From positions 6,014,001-6,078,000 of the forward strand of contig NZ_CP104562.2 in the NCBI RefSeq assembly GCF_025398155.2: a DNA stretch of 64,000 nt, written 5' to 3'. How positions within the stretch are numbered: position 1 is the first letter of the stretch; the number at the start of each line of letters is the position of its first letter. The position numbers were made by a program, and so were the translations under genes. The notes below the pieces were generated by a model, which had not been told where the DNA came from, did not search any database, and saw nothing but the letters and a program-made list of their open reading frames with translations. Below, piece after piece: positions 1 through 7,097 of the stretch. Source of the DNA: Roseateles amylovorans. GTDB taxonomy: Bacteria; Pseudomonadota; Gammaproteobacteria; Burkholderiales; Burkholderiaceae_C.

Positions 1-603
1 CAACTGCGCTATGCCGAGCGGATGAGCATGGCGCGTGAGTTGCATGACGTGATGGGCCACCACCTGACCGCGCTGAACCTGCACCTGCAGCTCAGCGATG
101 CGCTGCTCAAGCGGCACGACGAAAGCGGGGCCGCGCAGGCGGTCGAGAAGGCGCGCCTGGGCGCGGCCGGCTTGCTGGCGGAGGTGCGGGCGGCGGTGTC
201 GCGGGAGCGAGAGAGCCAGCGCATCAACCTGGAGGCGGCGCTGCGCACGCTGGCCGAGGGCATTGCCAGCACGCCGATCGAATTGACGCTGGACCCGGTG
301 GCGCAGGATCTGTCGCCACGCTGCGCGCATGCGCTGCTGCGCTGTGTGCAGGAGGCGGTGACGAATGCGGTGCGGCATGCCGGTGCCACACGGGTGCAGG
401 TGAGCCTGGACCTGGTGGACGGTGCGGACGCGACGCAGGTGCGGGTCCGGGTTGACGACAATGGCCGGGGCACGCGCAAGCTGCGCGAGGGCAACGGGCT
501 GAAGGGCATGCAGGAGCGCATGGCCGAGCTGGGGGGGACGATGCAGGTGCTGCGTCACCATCCGGGCTTTCTGATCGAACTGAACTGTCCGCGGCACGCG
601 TGA
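1..603 (+). CDS. sensor histidine kinase, NarL family (HisKA_3), 5' end outside window
   Basis: This is the C-terminal 200 residues of a sensor kinase that would phosphorylate the response regulator that follows. The reading frame is open from base 1, so the gene starts upstream and its sensor domain is not visible. The phosphoacceptor box ELHDVMGHHLTALNLHL (about residues 13-29 of the visible part) is the HisKA_3 type with the conserved HD pair. The ATP-binding N box is LLRCVQEAVTNAVRHA and the G boxes are DDNGRG and GNGLKGMQERMAELGG near the end. The stop lies 23 nt before the ATG of the regulator, so the two form one transcription unit. The family is secure; the stimulus is unknown. Confidence 0.9.
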   Translation, partial: QLRYAERMSMARELHDVMGHHLTALNLHLQLSDALLKRHDESGAAQAVEKARLGAAGLLAEVRAAVSRERESQRINLEAALRTLAEGIASTPIELTLDPVAQDLSPRCAHALLRCVQEAVTNAVRHAGATRVQVSLDLVDGADATQVRVRVDDNGRGTRKLREGNGLKGMQERMAELGGTMQVLRHHPGFLIELNCPRHA

Positions 604-626
604 CCGCGACGGCATGGGAGAAGCAA

Positions 627-1271
627 ATGAGCGAGACGATCAAGCTGCTGCTGGTGGAGGATCAGCAACTGGTGCGCGAAGGCCTGAAGGGGCTGCTGGC
701 GCTGCATGACGACATCCGCCTGGTAGGCGAGGCCTCCGACGGTGCGGAGGCGCTGGAGCTGCTGGCCCGCGAGCAGCCGGATGTGATCCTGTCGGACATG
801 CGCATGCCGCGGCTGGACGGCATCGGCCTGATCCGCGCGCTGGCGTCACGGGCGCTGAAGATCCCGGTCGTGCTGCTGACCACCTTCGACGATGCAGCGG
901 CCTTCGACGAAGCGGTTCGTGCCGGTGCACGGGGCTTCCTGCTCAAGGCGATCAGCCCGGACACGCTGGTGCAGGCGCTGCGGGATGTGGTGGGCGGCTC
1001 CACCGCGCTGCGGCCCTTGCTAACCGACCGGATGGAGCGCGGTCCTGGCGAACGGGCGTTCTCCGCGACGCCGGAACCGGAGACCTTGAGCCCGAAGGAG
1101 CTGCAAGTGCTTCGGCTGGTGGCCAGCGGCCGCAGCAACACCGAGATCGCGGCGCTGTTGGGCAACAGCGAGGGCGTGATCAAGAACCACTGCTCGGCGA
1201 TCTTCGCCAAGATGGGCGTGCGGGACCGGACCCAGGCGGTGTTGAGGGCGATTGACCTTGGTTGGATTTGA
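627..1271 (+). CDS. response regulator, NarL/FixJ family (receiver + LuxR HTH)
   Basis: A 214-residue DNA-binding response regulator, partner of the preceding kinase. The receiver domain (residues 1 to about 125) begins TIKLLLVEDQQLVREGL, with the acidic pair E11/D12, phosphoacceptor Asp in ILSDMRMPRLDG and switch Lys in FLLKAISP. The C-terminal LuxR helix-turn-helix reads LSPKELQVLRLVASGRSNTE through GVIKNHCSAIFAKMGVRDRT. A GTG at 600 overlaps the kinase stop, but the ATG at 627 has a good ribosome site (GGGAGAAG, 4 nt upstream) and puts the receiver at its usual N-terminus, so I chose it. Target genes cannot be read from the window. Confidence 0.93.
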   Translation: MSETIKLLLVEDQQLVREGLKGLLALHDDIRLVGEASDGAEALELLAREQPDVILSDMRMPRLDGIGLIRALASRALKIPVVLLTTFDDAAAFDEAVRAGARGFLLKAISPDTLVQALRDVVGGSTALRPLLTDRMERGPGERAFSATPEPETLSPKELQVLRLVASGRSNTEIAALLGNSEGVIKNHCSAIFAKMGVRDRTQAVLRAIDLGWI

Positions 1272-1328
1272 GGGGCGGGGCTGCCGACGCGGGGCGGCTT
1301 GGGGATCTGGGTACGTAAGCTCCCTCGT

Positions 1329-1433
1329 CAAGTAGACAGCCCAGAACTAGAGACATCCTGGTTAAACACCCTGGGCTTGAAGACCGCCGGCGGCAAGCTG
1401 CCCAGGGAATTGTGGGGCAAGTCATCGGTCCAT
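1329..1433 (-). pseudogene. possible IS3-type transposase C-terminal remnant
   Basis: Reading leftwards, one frame gives PHNSLGSLPPAVFKPRVF followed by about 12 residues and a TGA at 1329-1331. The PHxSLGxxPPxxF pattern is the usual ending of IS3-family OrfB integrase-core transposases. A TAG stop sits just upstream in the same frame and no DDE catalytic residues remain, so at most about 30 residues survive. The match is short and made by eye. Confidence 0.35.
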
Positions 1434-1751
1434 ATCTACAACGAGGGGCGGCTGCGCTTGTCGCTCTAAATGCTAGTGCCAGATGGAGTGCACCAGGCGC
1501 TTCTGGTTGGCTAACGTCGCCGCCATCCAGGGTGGCTTCCTGCGCTGCGCTTCGTCAGCGGCGGGCTTCGGTCAGCTTCGCTGACCTGCACCCCAACCTC
1601 GTTCTTCGCGTTGGCACGAACCGGCGCCAGGACCGCGCCTGAACAAGGTCGGCCCCTGCAGCGCTCGGGCAACCCGCCTGGGGGCGGGTGCGCGTTCGCG
1701 TCAGGCCTGGCGCCTGCCTGGCCTGCCCGCTGTCCTGCGGCAGCGGTTTCA

Positions 1752-1915
1752 CCCCATCCCCACGCCCTTCCCAGGGAAGGGAGCGAGTCGCCCTCTCCCG
1801 TCACCCGGGCATGCCACTTCCTCTACAAGCCCTCGCCAAACGGCGAGCCTCAGGTGTTGCGCTCCCCGCGCCAAGGCCAAGCCCTTCGGGTGGCCGTTGG
1901 CCAGCCTGGACACGG
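1752..1915. repeat. dispersed repeat, copy 1
   Basis: Shares blocks with 2621-2780 in the same order: CCATCCCC-x-CGCCCTTCC, then AGGGAGCGAGTCGCCCTCT, then a variable part ending in AAGGCC(A/G)AGCCCTTCGGGTGGCC, then GGCCAGCCTGGAC. The middle differs between copies. It is G+C-rich and has no coding signature, so it looks like a non-autonomous or repetitive intergenic element. Confidence 0.7.
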
Positions 1916-1922
1916 CGGACTC

Positions 1923-2240
1923 TCAGCGAGAGCCCTTTTGCTCCGTGCGAACAACTTTTCCTGATTCATCGAACCAGCGCCACTCGCCCACTTGCTTATC
2001 TTCCGCGTACTGCCCTTCGATTTTGATTCGGCCATACTCTGCAATCACCGACGGTCCGCTCTTCTGCAAACACGCAGCTTCCAACCCGGACTCGCCCCAC
2101 GGTAGGTATGCCAGATGCGTGCCCTGTGGGCATTGAATGTTCCGGCTAGCTAGCGCGTCATAGTTGGCATTCGACTTGGAGCAACTGGCGGTAACCGCAA
2201 CCAAAAGAACGAGGGCGAACAAAGACCTAAGTGATTTCAT
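1923..2240 (-). CDS. small lipoprotein with MORN-like end; candidate immunity protein for tip C
   Basis: A 105-residue putative lipoprotein: MKSLRSLFALVLLVAVTASC is a typical type II signal with the lipobox Cys at residue 20. The mature part is polar and ends with a MORN/YwqK-like stretch (EGQYAEDKQVGEWRWFDESG). I use the ATG at 2240; an in-frame TTG 6 nt earlier is less likely. The ATG lies 2 nt after the stop of the decayed Rhs tip C, the position immunity genes take in Rhs loci, and an outer-membrane or periplasmic lipoprotein would suit protection from an envelope-targeting toxin. The immunity role is an inference from position. No family is recognised. Confidence 0.6.
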   Translation of the reverse strand: MKSLRSLFALVLLVAVTASCSKSNANYDALASRNIQCPQGTHLAYLPWGESGLEAACLQKSGPSVIAEYGRIKIEGQYAEDKQVGEWRWFDESGKVVRTEQKGSR

Positions 2241-2242
2241 AT

Positions 2243-2974
2243 TCAACGGTTCGGAGAGCCATAGGGCAGTGACGGCAGCGGGACCAAGGATGCATCACGA
2301 AGAGTCTGACGTGCAAAGGACTGGCACTGATTAGTCGGCCCCCAGCGGCCTAGCGCCCGACCAATCATTAATGCTTCATTGACCTTCTTTTCATCGACAT
2401 CGGAAACTTTCCCGCACGAGGCGCCAGCCTCCTTGCTTCTTCCAGTGTGGTCCGTCACTTGAACTCTTTCGCCTGGCAGGTCACCACTATCATTTCCCGG
2501 GACATTCCCTCGTGTGCCACCCATGCCTGCTTCCGCCGAGTCCGTCTTCAACCAATTGTGATTGACTGGGTTCCAAGAAATTCCGAACGCCGGCTGCGAG
2601 CACAGATACACATCCAGCCGCCATCCCCCCGCCCTTCCACCGAAGGGAGCGAGTCGCCCTCTGCCGTCAGCGGCGCATGCCGGGGTTCCTGGCATGCACC
2701 GCCCACGGCGAGCGTCGAACGGCATGAGTCCGCATCAAGGCCGAGCCCTTCGGGTGGCCTGGCGGCCAGCCTGGACCCGGCGTGGAATTGGCATGCCATT
2801 TCCATTGTATACAACAGTAGACTTATCGGTATTGAGCAACGTGGTGGTTTCCCACAAACCTAATGTGTCCACGTATGACAATGGATTTCCGCCCACGTAC
2901 GCATAGGTGTTGATGCCGCCTGCCAGACCGATGGGGTCACTTTGAACATACCGCGAATCGCCAAGGTCGTATTT
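2243..2974 (-). pseudogene. decayed Rhs core + toxin tip C, interrupted by a dispersed repeat
   Basis: Reading leftwards from about 2974, a frame with an immediate upstream TAA gives KYDLGDSRYVQSDPIGLAGG and then NTYAYVGGNPLSYVD, which is the end of an Rhs core. About 30 tip residues follow before the frame enters the repeat at 2621-2780 and stops at 2735. Past the repeat, a different frame (ending at 2243) encodes about 115 residues including HNWLKTDSAEAG and GPTNQCQSFARQTL. The His and N-x-Cys-x-S/F pattern would suit a papain/NlpC-like amidase tip, but that is a guess. The likely history is a displaced tip cassette broken by the repeat. Confidence 0.7.
2621..2780. repeat. dispersed repeat, copy 2 (within decayed Rhs tip)
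   Basis: Second copy of the element at 1752-1915, with the same ordered blocks (CCATCCCC, CGCCCTTCC, AAGGGAGCGAGTCGCCCTCT, GAGCCCTTCGGGTGGCC, GGCCAGCCTGGAC). It sits exactly where the Rhs tip C reading frame breaks, so it probably inserted there. Confidence 0.7.
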
Positions 2975-2991
2975 TTAGAGCCTCCCCCGTG

Positions 2992-3312
2992 CTACTCATC
3001 CTGCTTGACGGTCGCCAAGCCTTCAGATTTATTTCGTCTCGTGGAAGAAAATCGGCAACCAGCGACTCCGAACGCAAAACCACATAGAACGCCACCAAAT
3101 ACACCCAGTGCGTTAAATGCACTGCTACGAGCGCGCTCAATCTCTGCGACGTCTTCCTTGCTTAGAAAAACCGATGGGGCTTTTGCAGCAACTGCATCTA
3201 CTTGGCGGTCGAAATAGGGGTCTACAACTGCAAATTTTAGTCCGAACCACCCCACTGTAAGCCACACCGCCAATGCAGCGAGAATCCAGGCAACCCAATA
3301 TAGCTGTTTCAT
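2992..3312 (-). CDS. two-TM small membrane protein; candidate immunity protein for tip B
   Basis: A 106-residue protein with two predicted membrane segments, about residues 6-28 (WVAWILAALAVWLTVGWFGL) and 68-86 (ALGVFGGVLCGFAFGVAG). They are separated by a polar 40-residue segment that would face the periplasm if the N-terminus is inside; the C-tail is basic. Its ATG overlaps the stop of the Rhs tip B gene (ATGA), so the two are translationally coupled. Tip B has a peptidoglycan-targeting fold, and a membrane-anchored protein with a periplasmic loop is the expected form of its immunity partner. Function is inferred only from position and topology. Confidence 0.65.
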   Translation of the reverse strand: MKQLYWVAWILAALAVWLTVGWFGLKFAVVDPYFDRQVDAVAAKAPSVFLSKEDVAEIERARSSAFNALGVFGGVLCGFAFGVAGCRFSSTRRNKSEGLATVKQDE

Positions 3313-4190
3313 TTAACAGTCACCGTGCCGTAATACTCAATGTTGGTCCCTGGTATCGTTGACGTTTTTGTGCGCATCAACTGCTCTTGAATTTTGTTCC
3401 ATTCCCTCAGGGTCTTTCTATTTGGCACTGTTATGCAGCCGTTAGATGCCGTTCCGGGATGAAATCTGAATTGCCCACGACGCACAGACTCGCCGGGATT
3501 ATTTGGGTCGGGGACGAATGTTTCGTCGTCAATGACGCCATCGTCTCTGAACAGTCTGAAAAACACGGAAGGATTAGTTCGAGAATAATTGTATGGTTGA
3601 ACGATATAGTACTTGCCGGCGGGGATGGGACCATGCTCGGGGAATGCTTCATACTCCGGTCGATTCGCATACTGGTAGTTGCCAGAGAATGCAGTGGTCG
3701 AGGTCTTTGATGAGCACTCGCAGTCATGAGTAACAGTACCTGCGCGACGGTCGAACGTGTAGTTCTCAAGGAGACCTAGCGGGTCCATTTTTGAAATAGG
3801 GTTTCCGCTGACGTATGTGTAGGTGTTCAAACCACCCGCGAGCCCAATCAGGTCAGATTGAACATACCTCCCCGTCGTCGCGTCATAGTCCCGGAAGTAG
3901 TTGTAATTCAGCCCCGACTCCTTGTCGAAGTTCTGCCCGGGGAACCGCAGATTCACTGCCAGCGTCTCGATCGAACTCGGAACCGCCTCCGCCGGCGTGG
4001 TCCCAAACGGCTCGCTCAGCCAGCGCCAGCGCTGCGCTCCAGCCATGTCGATCAGCAGGCGCGGCGCGTTCAGGTGGTCCGAGTACGCGTGATACACCCG
4101 CGACTCGGTCGTACTGGAAGGCGTGAGGACCGCCACCAACATGTCTACGCGAAGGGTTTCAGCGAGTGCCCCTGGGGTTTGCAAGCTCAC
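3309..4190 (-). CDS. displaced Rhs core fused to DUF2778 (Tlde1-like L,D-transpeptidase fold) toxin tip B
   Basis: 293 residues. Residues about 15-140 are an Rhs core fragment (YHAYSDHLNAPRLLID, FRDYDATTGRYVQSD, NPISKMDPLGL) nearly identical to the core of the full Rhs gene at 4780-7095. Residues 141-293 are the tip. GPIPAGKYYIV, a following FRLFRDDG, then FRFHPGTASNGCI give the DUF2778 signature, with candidate catalytic His244, Ser249 and Cys252. DUF2778 includes Tlde1, a type VI effector acting on peptidoglycan stem peptides in the periplasm. The gene has no N-terminal Rhs part or signal peptide. It starts at a GTG overlapping the previous stop, so it may be a silent cassette that recombines into the full gene. 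The core motif reads QSDLIGL instead of the usual QSDPIGL. Confidence 0.82.
   Translation of the reverse strand: MSLQTPGALAETLRVDMLVAVLTPSSTTESRVYHAYSDHLNAPRLLIDMAGAQRWRWLSEPFGTTPAEAVPSSIETLAVNLRFPGQNFDKESGLNYNYFRDYDATTGRYVQSDLIGLAGGLNTYTYVSGNPISKMDPLGLLENYTFDRRAGTVTHDCECSSKTSTTAFSGNYQYANRPEYEAFPEHGPIPAGKYYIVQPYNYSRTNPSVFFRLFRDDGVIDDETFVPDPNNPGESVRRGQFRFHPGTASNGCITVPNRKTLREWNKIQEQLMRTKTSTIPGTNIEYYGTVTVK
3858..4145. repeat. 288-bp direct repeat in Rhs core, copy 1
   Basis: Nearly identical to 5317-5604 with a constant 1,459-bp offset and no indels that I could see; only scattered substitutions. It covers the coding sequence from MLVAV-x-TPSSTT to the RYVQSD motif of the Rhs core. It is a ready substrate for homologous recombination that would swap toxin tips. 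Confidence 0.88.
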
Positions 4191-4783
4191 CCCAGCTTAC
4201 CGGGCTTCTTTTCCGCACCACGAATATTCTCAGCGATAACCTTCGCCAGATGTTTAACCTCAGTACCTAGCGCATCTGAATTGAATTGCGCCCAAGCGCC
4301 TATTGCCTTGCGTCCTTCACCGGGGCGGACGGCAACTTCAAATATTTTCTTGTCACCGTACACGTAGACAGCAATATAACCAACCTTGCTTGCTACAAAA
4401 GATGCCGGAATCAGAAGTTCATATGTTTTTTCGTCACCAACTATATCACTTTCTCGGTCAACTCGATCCCAGTATCCGGCCATCCACGAGCACCATCCAC
4501 CGCAAGGAATTACCTCTTCTATACCAAGCACTACCGGTGGGCTGGACACACATGCGCTCAAATCCCTCAAGCATTCCAGAAAATTTTCTGGGTGAGTAGC
4601 CGGAACGATGAGGTGCGTTGAGCCTTCGTGGTTTAGCCATATCTCTGCAACAGCAAACACGAAGTCTGGGCCATACTGATCAAACCGATTTGTGAAATTT
4701 ATAGATGATTGCTCATCAACGCGAACTTCGATTGAGAAACCGGCGAAGCTCAAAGAATAAGACACGACATTCTCATTTGTCAT
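4187..4783 (-). CDS. candidate cytosolic immunity protein for Rhs tip A
   Basis: 198 residues, soluble, no signal or TM segment. No family is recognised. The ATG at 4783 overlaps the stop of the tip A Rhs gene as ATGA; a TTG 18 nt upstream also exists but the coupled ATG is the better start. The sequence is markedly lower in G+C than the window (26 of 60 bases in the line at 4741-4800), as is usual for exchangeable tip/immunity cassettes. Visible features are an aromatic/acidic N-terminal half and a Cys/Trp-rich stretch (CGGWCSWMAGYWDRVD) near residue 100. It is inferred to neutralise tip A in the cytoplasm because it follows it directly. Confidence 0.72.
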   Translation of the reverse strand: MTNENVVSYSLSFAGFSIEVRVDEQSSINFTNRFDQYGPDFVFAVAEIWLNHEGSTHLIVPATHPENFLECLRDLSACVSSPPVVLGIEEVIPCGGWCSWMAGYWDRVDRESDIVGDEKTYELLIPASFVASKVGYIAVYVYGDKKIFEVAVRPGEGRKAIGAWAQFNSDALGTEVKHLAKVIAENIRGAEKKPGKLG

Positions 4784-7095
4784 TTTGGTTTTCTCGGCCA
4801 ATTTGGAAAACCAGCGTCACGCCCAGCCTTCCATTGTTCCGGAGTGAGATCTCGCTGATAAACTACATACCCATGCCAATATTTAATGCACTTCTGCTCG
4901 TCAGTCCAGTGCGAACGAAACATCACAACTTGGCCGGACAAACCATCATAACCAATCTTTGATCTTCCCACAGCAACGGAATTCTGAAGTGCGAGGTCTG
5001 GGAATGATGGTTCAGCAGAAATTTTCCCGCGCGGCGTACTTCCATGCTTTTCGTCATTTGCCTCGTAGACGTCTGTGTATGAAGAACAGCAGTTATCGTT
5101 ATTCGAATTCGTCCCTGAAGGCGTGTAAGTATCTGACCTTGGGTCATAACCCCCGCGTCCGCCACTCGGACTCGCACTTGGCACTGGCGGCGGCAGTGGC
5201 ATTGGCCCCCAGGGTGTAGGAACAGCCTGTAAACCCATTGGGTCACTAAAGCCCAGCGGATTCCCACCCACATAAGCGTACGTGTTGATGCCCCCGTCCA
5301 ACCCGATGGGGTCACTTTGAACATACCTCCCCGTCGTCGCGTCATAGTCCCGGAAGTAGTTGTAATTCAGCCCCGACTCCTTGTCGAAGTACTGCCCGGG
5401 GAACCGCAGATTCACTGCCAGCGTCTCGATCGAACTCGGAATCGCCTCCGCCGGCGTGGTCCCAAACGGCTCGCTCAGCCAGCGCCAGCGCTGCGCACCC
5501 GCCATGTCGATCAGCAGGCGCGGCGCGTTCAGGTGGTCCGAGTACGCGTGATACACCCGCGGCTCGGTGGTGCTGGACGGCGTGATCACCGCCACCAACA
5601 TGTCGCCCAGCCAGATGAACTCCTGCAGCGCCCCTCCGCCGCTGTTGTACTCCCCCTGCAGATGACCGTCCAGGTCATACGCGAAGTGGTACTTCTGCGC
5701 CCCTGAGATCTTGCGGACCCGCTGACCCGCCGCGTTGTATGCATAGGCCGAGGTCACCCCCGCCTTGACCAGCCCCGCCATGCGCCCGTCCAGCCCGTAG
5801 GTGCTGGTGTAGCCCGAGGTGTCCGCAGTGGTGTTTCCCGCCGCGTCGTAGCTGAAGCTGCGCACCGGAGCGCTGATCTCGTTGAGCCGGTTACTGGTGG
5901 CTGAGGTCGTGTACGCCCGGCTGGCGCCGTTGAGCGTCACGCTGGTGCGATTGCCGTTGGCGTCGTAGCCGATGGACCAGACCGACGTCGGCAGCGTCAC
6001 CGTGGTCAGGCGACCCAGTTCGTCGTAGCCGAAGGTCTGCTCCAACGTCTGGGTGGCCGCAGTGGCCGCCCCGGTGGTGGCGTCCAGGTGGGTGTAGTTG
6101 ACGATGCGGTCTGCCGCGTCGTAGGTGAGGTCGCGCACGACGTCACCCAGCGGGTAGCGCACCAGTCGGCCATAGACGTCATACACCCGCTCCTGCGCCT
6201 TGGTGCCGCTGTTGAGGTGCATCAACCAGCTGCGCAAGCCGCCAAATGGCTCCCACTGCAAGCCGCTGATCAAGGGCTTGGGCGTGGCGGTCCCGTCTGC
6301 GGCCAGGTAGAGCGCCGCAGGCAGTCCGCCCGCGTAGACGACGGTCAGCACACGGCCCGAGGGATAGGTGATGCTGGTGAGGTGCCCAGTGGCGTCGTAG
6401 CCGTAGCGCGTGCTCAGCACGATGCCGCCGACGTTCTGCACCTGGCTGATCACCCGGCCCTGAGCGTCGTAGCCGAACTGGGTGCTGCCCGTGGGGAAGG
6501 TGGCGGTGGTGAGCCGACCCACCCCGTAGCCGAAGGCCGTTCCCGTCTGGTCATAGGTCCACCCGTACGTCTGGCTGGTCTGGCCGCTCTGCGTGTAGAC
6601 GATCGACTTGAGCCGGTTGAGGTCGTCATACGCATAGGTGGCCAGCACGCCTCGGCTGTCGGTGCGCGTGAGCAGGTTGCCCGCAGCGTCGTAGGTGCTG
6701 TTGGCGGTACCGGTGTCGGGGCTGATGAGCTGGGTGAGGTCACCCAGTCCGTTGCGCTGGTAGGTGGTGACGAGGTTGCGGGGGTCGGTGACCTGCTTGA
6801 CCTGGTCCTGCCCGTCGTAGCCCAGCGTGGTGGTGCCGTTCTTGGCATCGGTGTTGGTGCGCAGCCGGTCCAGCGGGTCGTAGCCGTTTTGCGTGGTGAA
6901 GCCGAAGCCGCTCACCCCTTTGGCCTTGATGACCTTGGTGGGATTGCCCTTGGCGTCGTATTCGTAGTCGGTCACCGGCGCCGGCGAGACGGGCGGCGGC
7001 GGCAGCGTGGCGGCGTGTGCGAGGGGGCTGATGAGCGCCGCGGCCATCGCCACGAGCGTCATCCGGCGCCTCAGGCGCCCCAGGTGGTTCTTCAT
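4780..7095 (-). CDS. secreted Rhs protein with core and toxin tip A
   Basis: 771 residues. A Sec signal peptide (MTLVAMAAALISPLAHA, cleaved about residue 28) is followed by many YD repeats (such as DYEYDAKGNPTKV and YSYDAAGNTTAD), the Rhs core (HAYSDHLNAPRLLID to YVQSDPIGL and NPLGFSDPMGL, about residues 505-622) and a variable 148-residue tip with a Pro-rich start. The tip carries KHGSTPRGKIS, then VVMFRSH and YWHGYVVYQRDLTPE, a layout I associate with CdiA/Rhs nuclease-like toxins, but I cannot name the family. ATG 7095 has AGGGAG 7 nt upstream; an in-frame GTG at 7101 overlaps the previous stop. At half the size of a classical Rhs protein, it appears to be the C-terminal part of a split system with the two upstream genes. 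Confidence 0.85.
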   Translation of the reverse strand: MKNHLGRLRRRMTLVAMAAALISPLAHAATLPPPPVSPAPVTDYEYDAKGNPTKVIKAKGVSGFGFTTQNGYDPLDRLRTNTDAKNGTTTLGYDGQDQVKQVTDPRNLVTTYQRNGLGDLTQLISPDTGTANSTYDAAGNLLTRTDSRGVLATYAYDDLNRLKSIVYTQSGQTSQTYGWTYDQTGTAFGYGVGRLTTATFPTGSTQFGYDAQGRVISQVQNVGGIVLSTRYGYDATGHLTSITYPSGRVLTVVYAGGLPAALYLAADGTATPKPLISGLQWEPFGGLRSWLMHLNSGTKAQERVYDVYGRLVRYPLGDVVRDLTYDAADRIVNYTHLDATTGAATAATQTLEQTFGYDELGRLTTVTLPTSVWSIGYDANGNRTSVTLNGASRAYTTSATSNRLNEISAPVRSFSYDAAGNTTADTSGYTSTYGLDGRMAGLVKAGVTSAYAYNAAGQRVRKISGAQKYHFAYDLDGHLQGEYNSGGGALQEFIWLGDMLVAVITPSSTTEPRVYHAYSDHLNAPRLLIDMAGAQRWRWLSEPFGTTPAEAIPSSIETLAVNLRFPGQYFDKESGLNYNYFRDYDATTGRYVQSDPIGLDGGINTYAYVGGNPLGFSDPMGLQAVPTPWGPMPLPPPVPSASPSGGRGGYDPRSDTYTPSGTNSNNDNCCSSYTDVYEANDEKHGSTPRGKISAEPSFPDLALQNSVAVGRSKIGYDGLSGQVVMFRSHWTDEQKCIKYWHGYVVYQRDLTPEQWKAGRDAGFPNWPRKPK
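5317..5604. repeat. 288-bp direct repeat in Rhs core, copy 2
   Basis: Partner of 3858-4145, located inside the full Rhs gene. Recombination between the two copies would delete tip A and its immunity candidate and install tip B on the full-length Rhs protein. Confidence 0.88.
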
Positions 7096-7097
7096 CT

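Larger units (their letters stand above)
1272..1922. other. 650-bp region without an intact gene
   Basis: No convincing complete gene lies here on either strand. The region contains a short transposase-like remnant on the minus strand near 1329-1433 and one copy of a dispersed repeat at about 1752-1915. It borders the downstream end of the Rhs island, a typical place for decayed mobile-element sequence. Confidence 0.6.
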
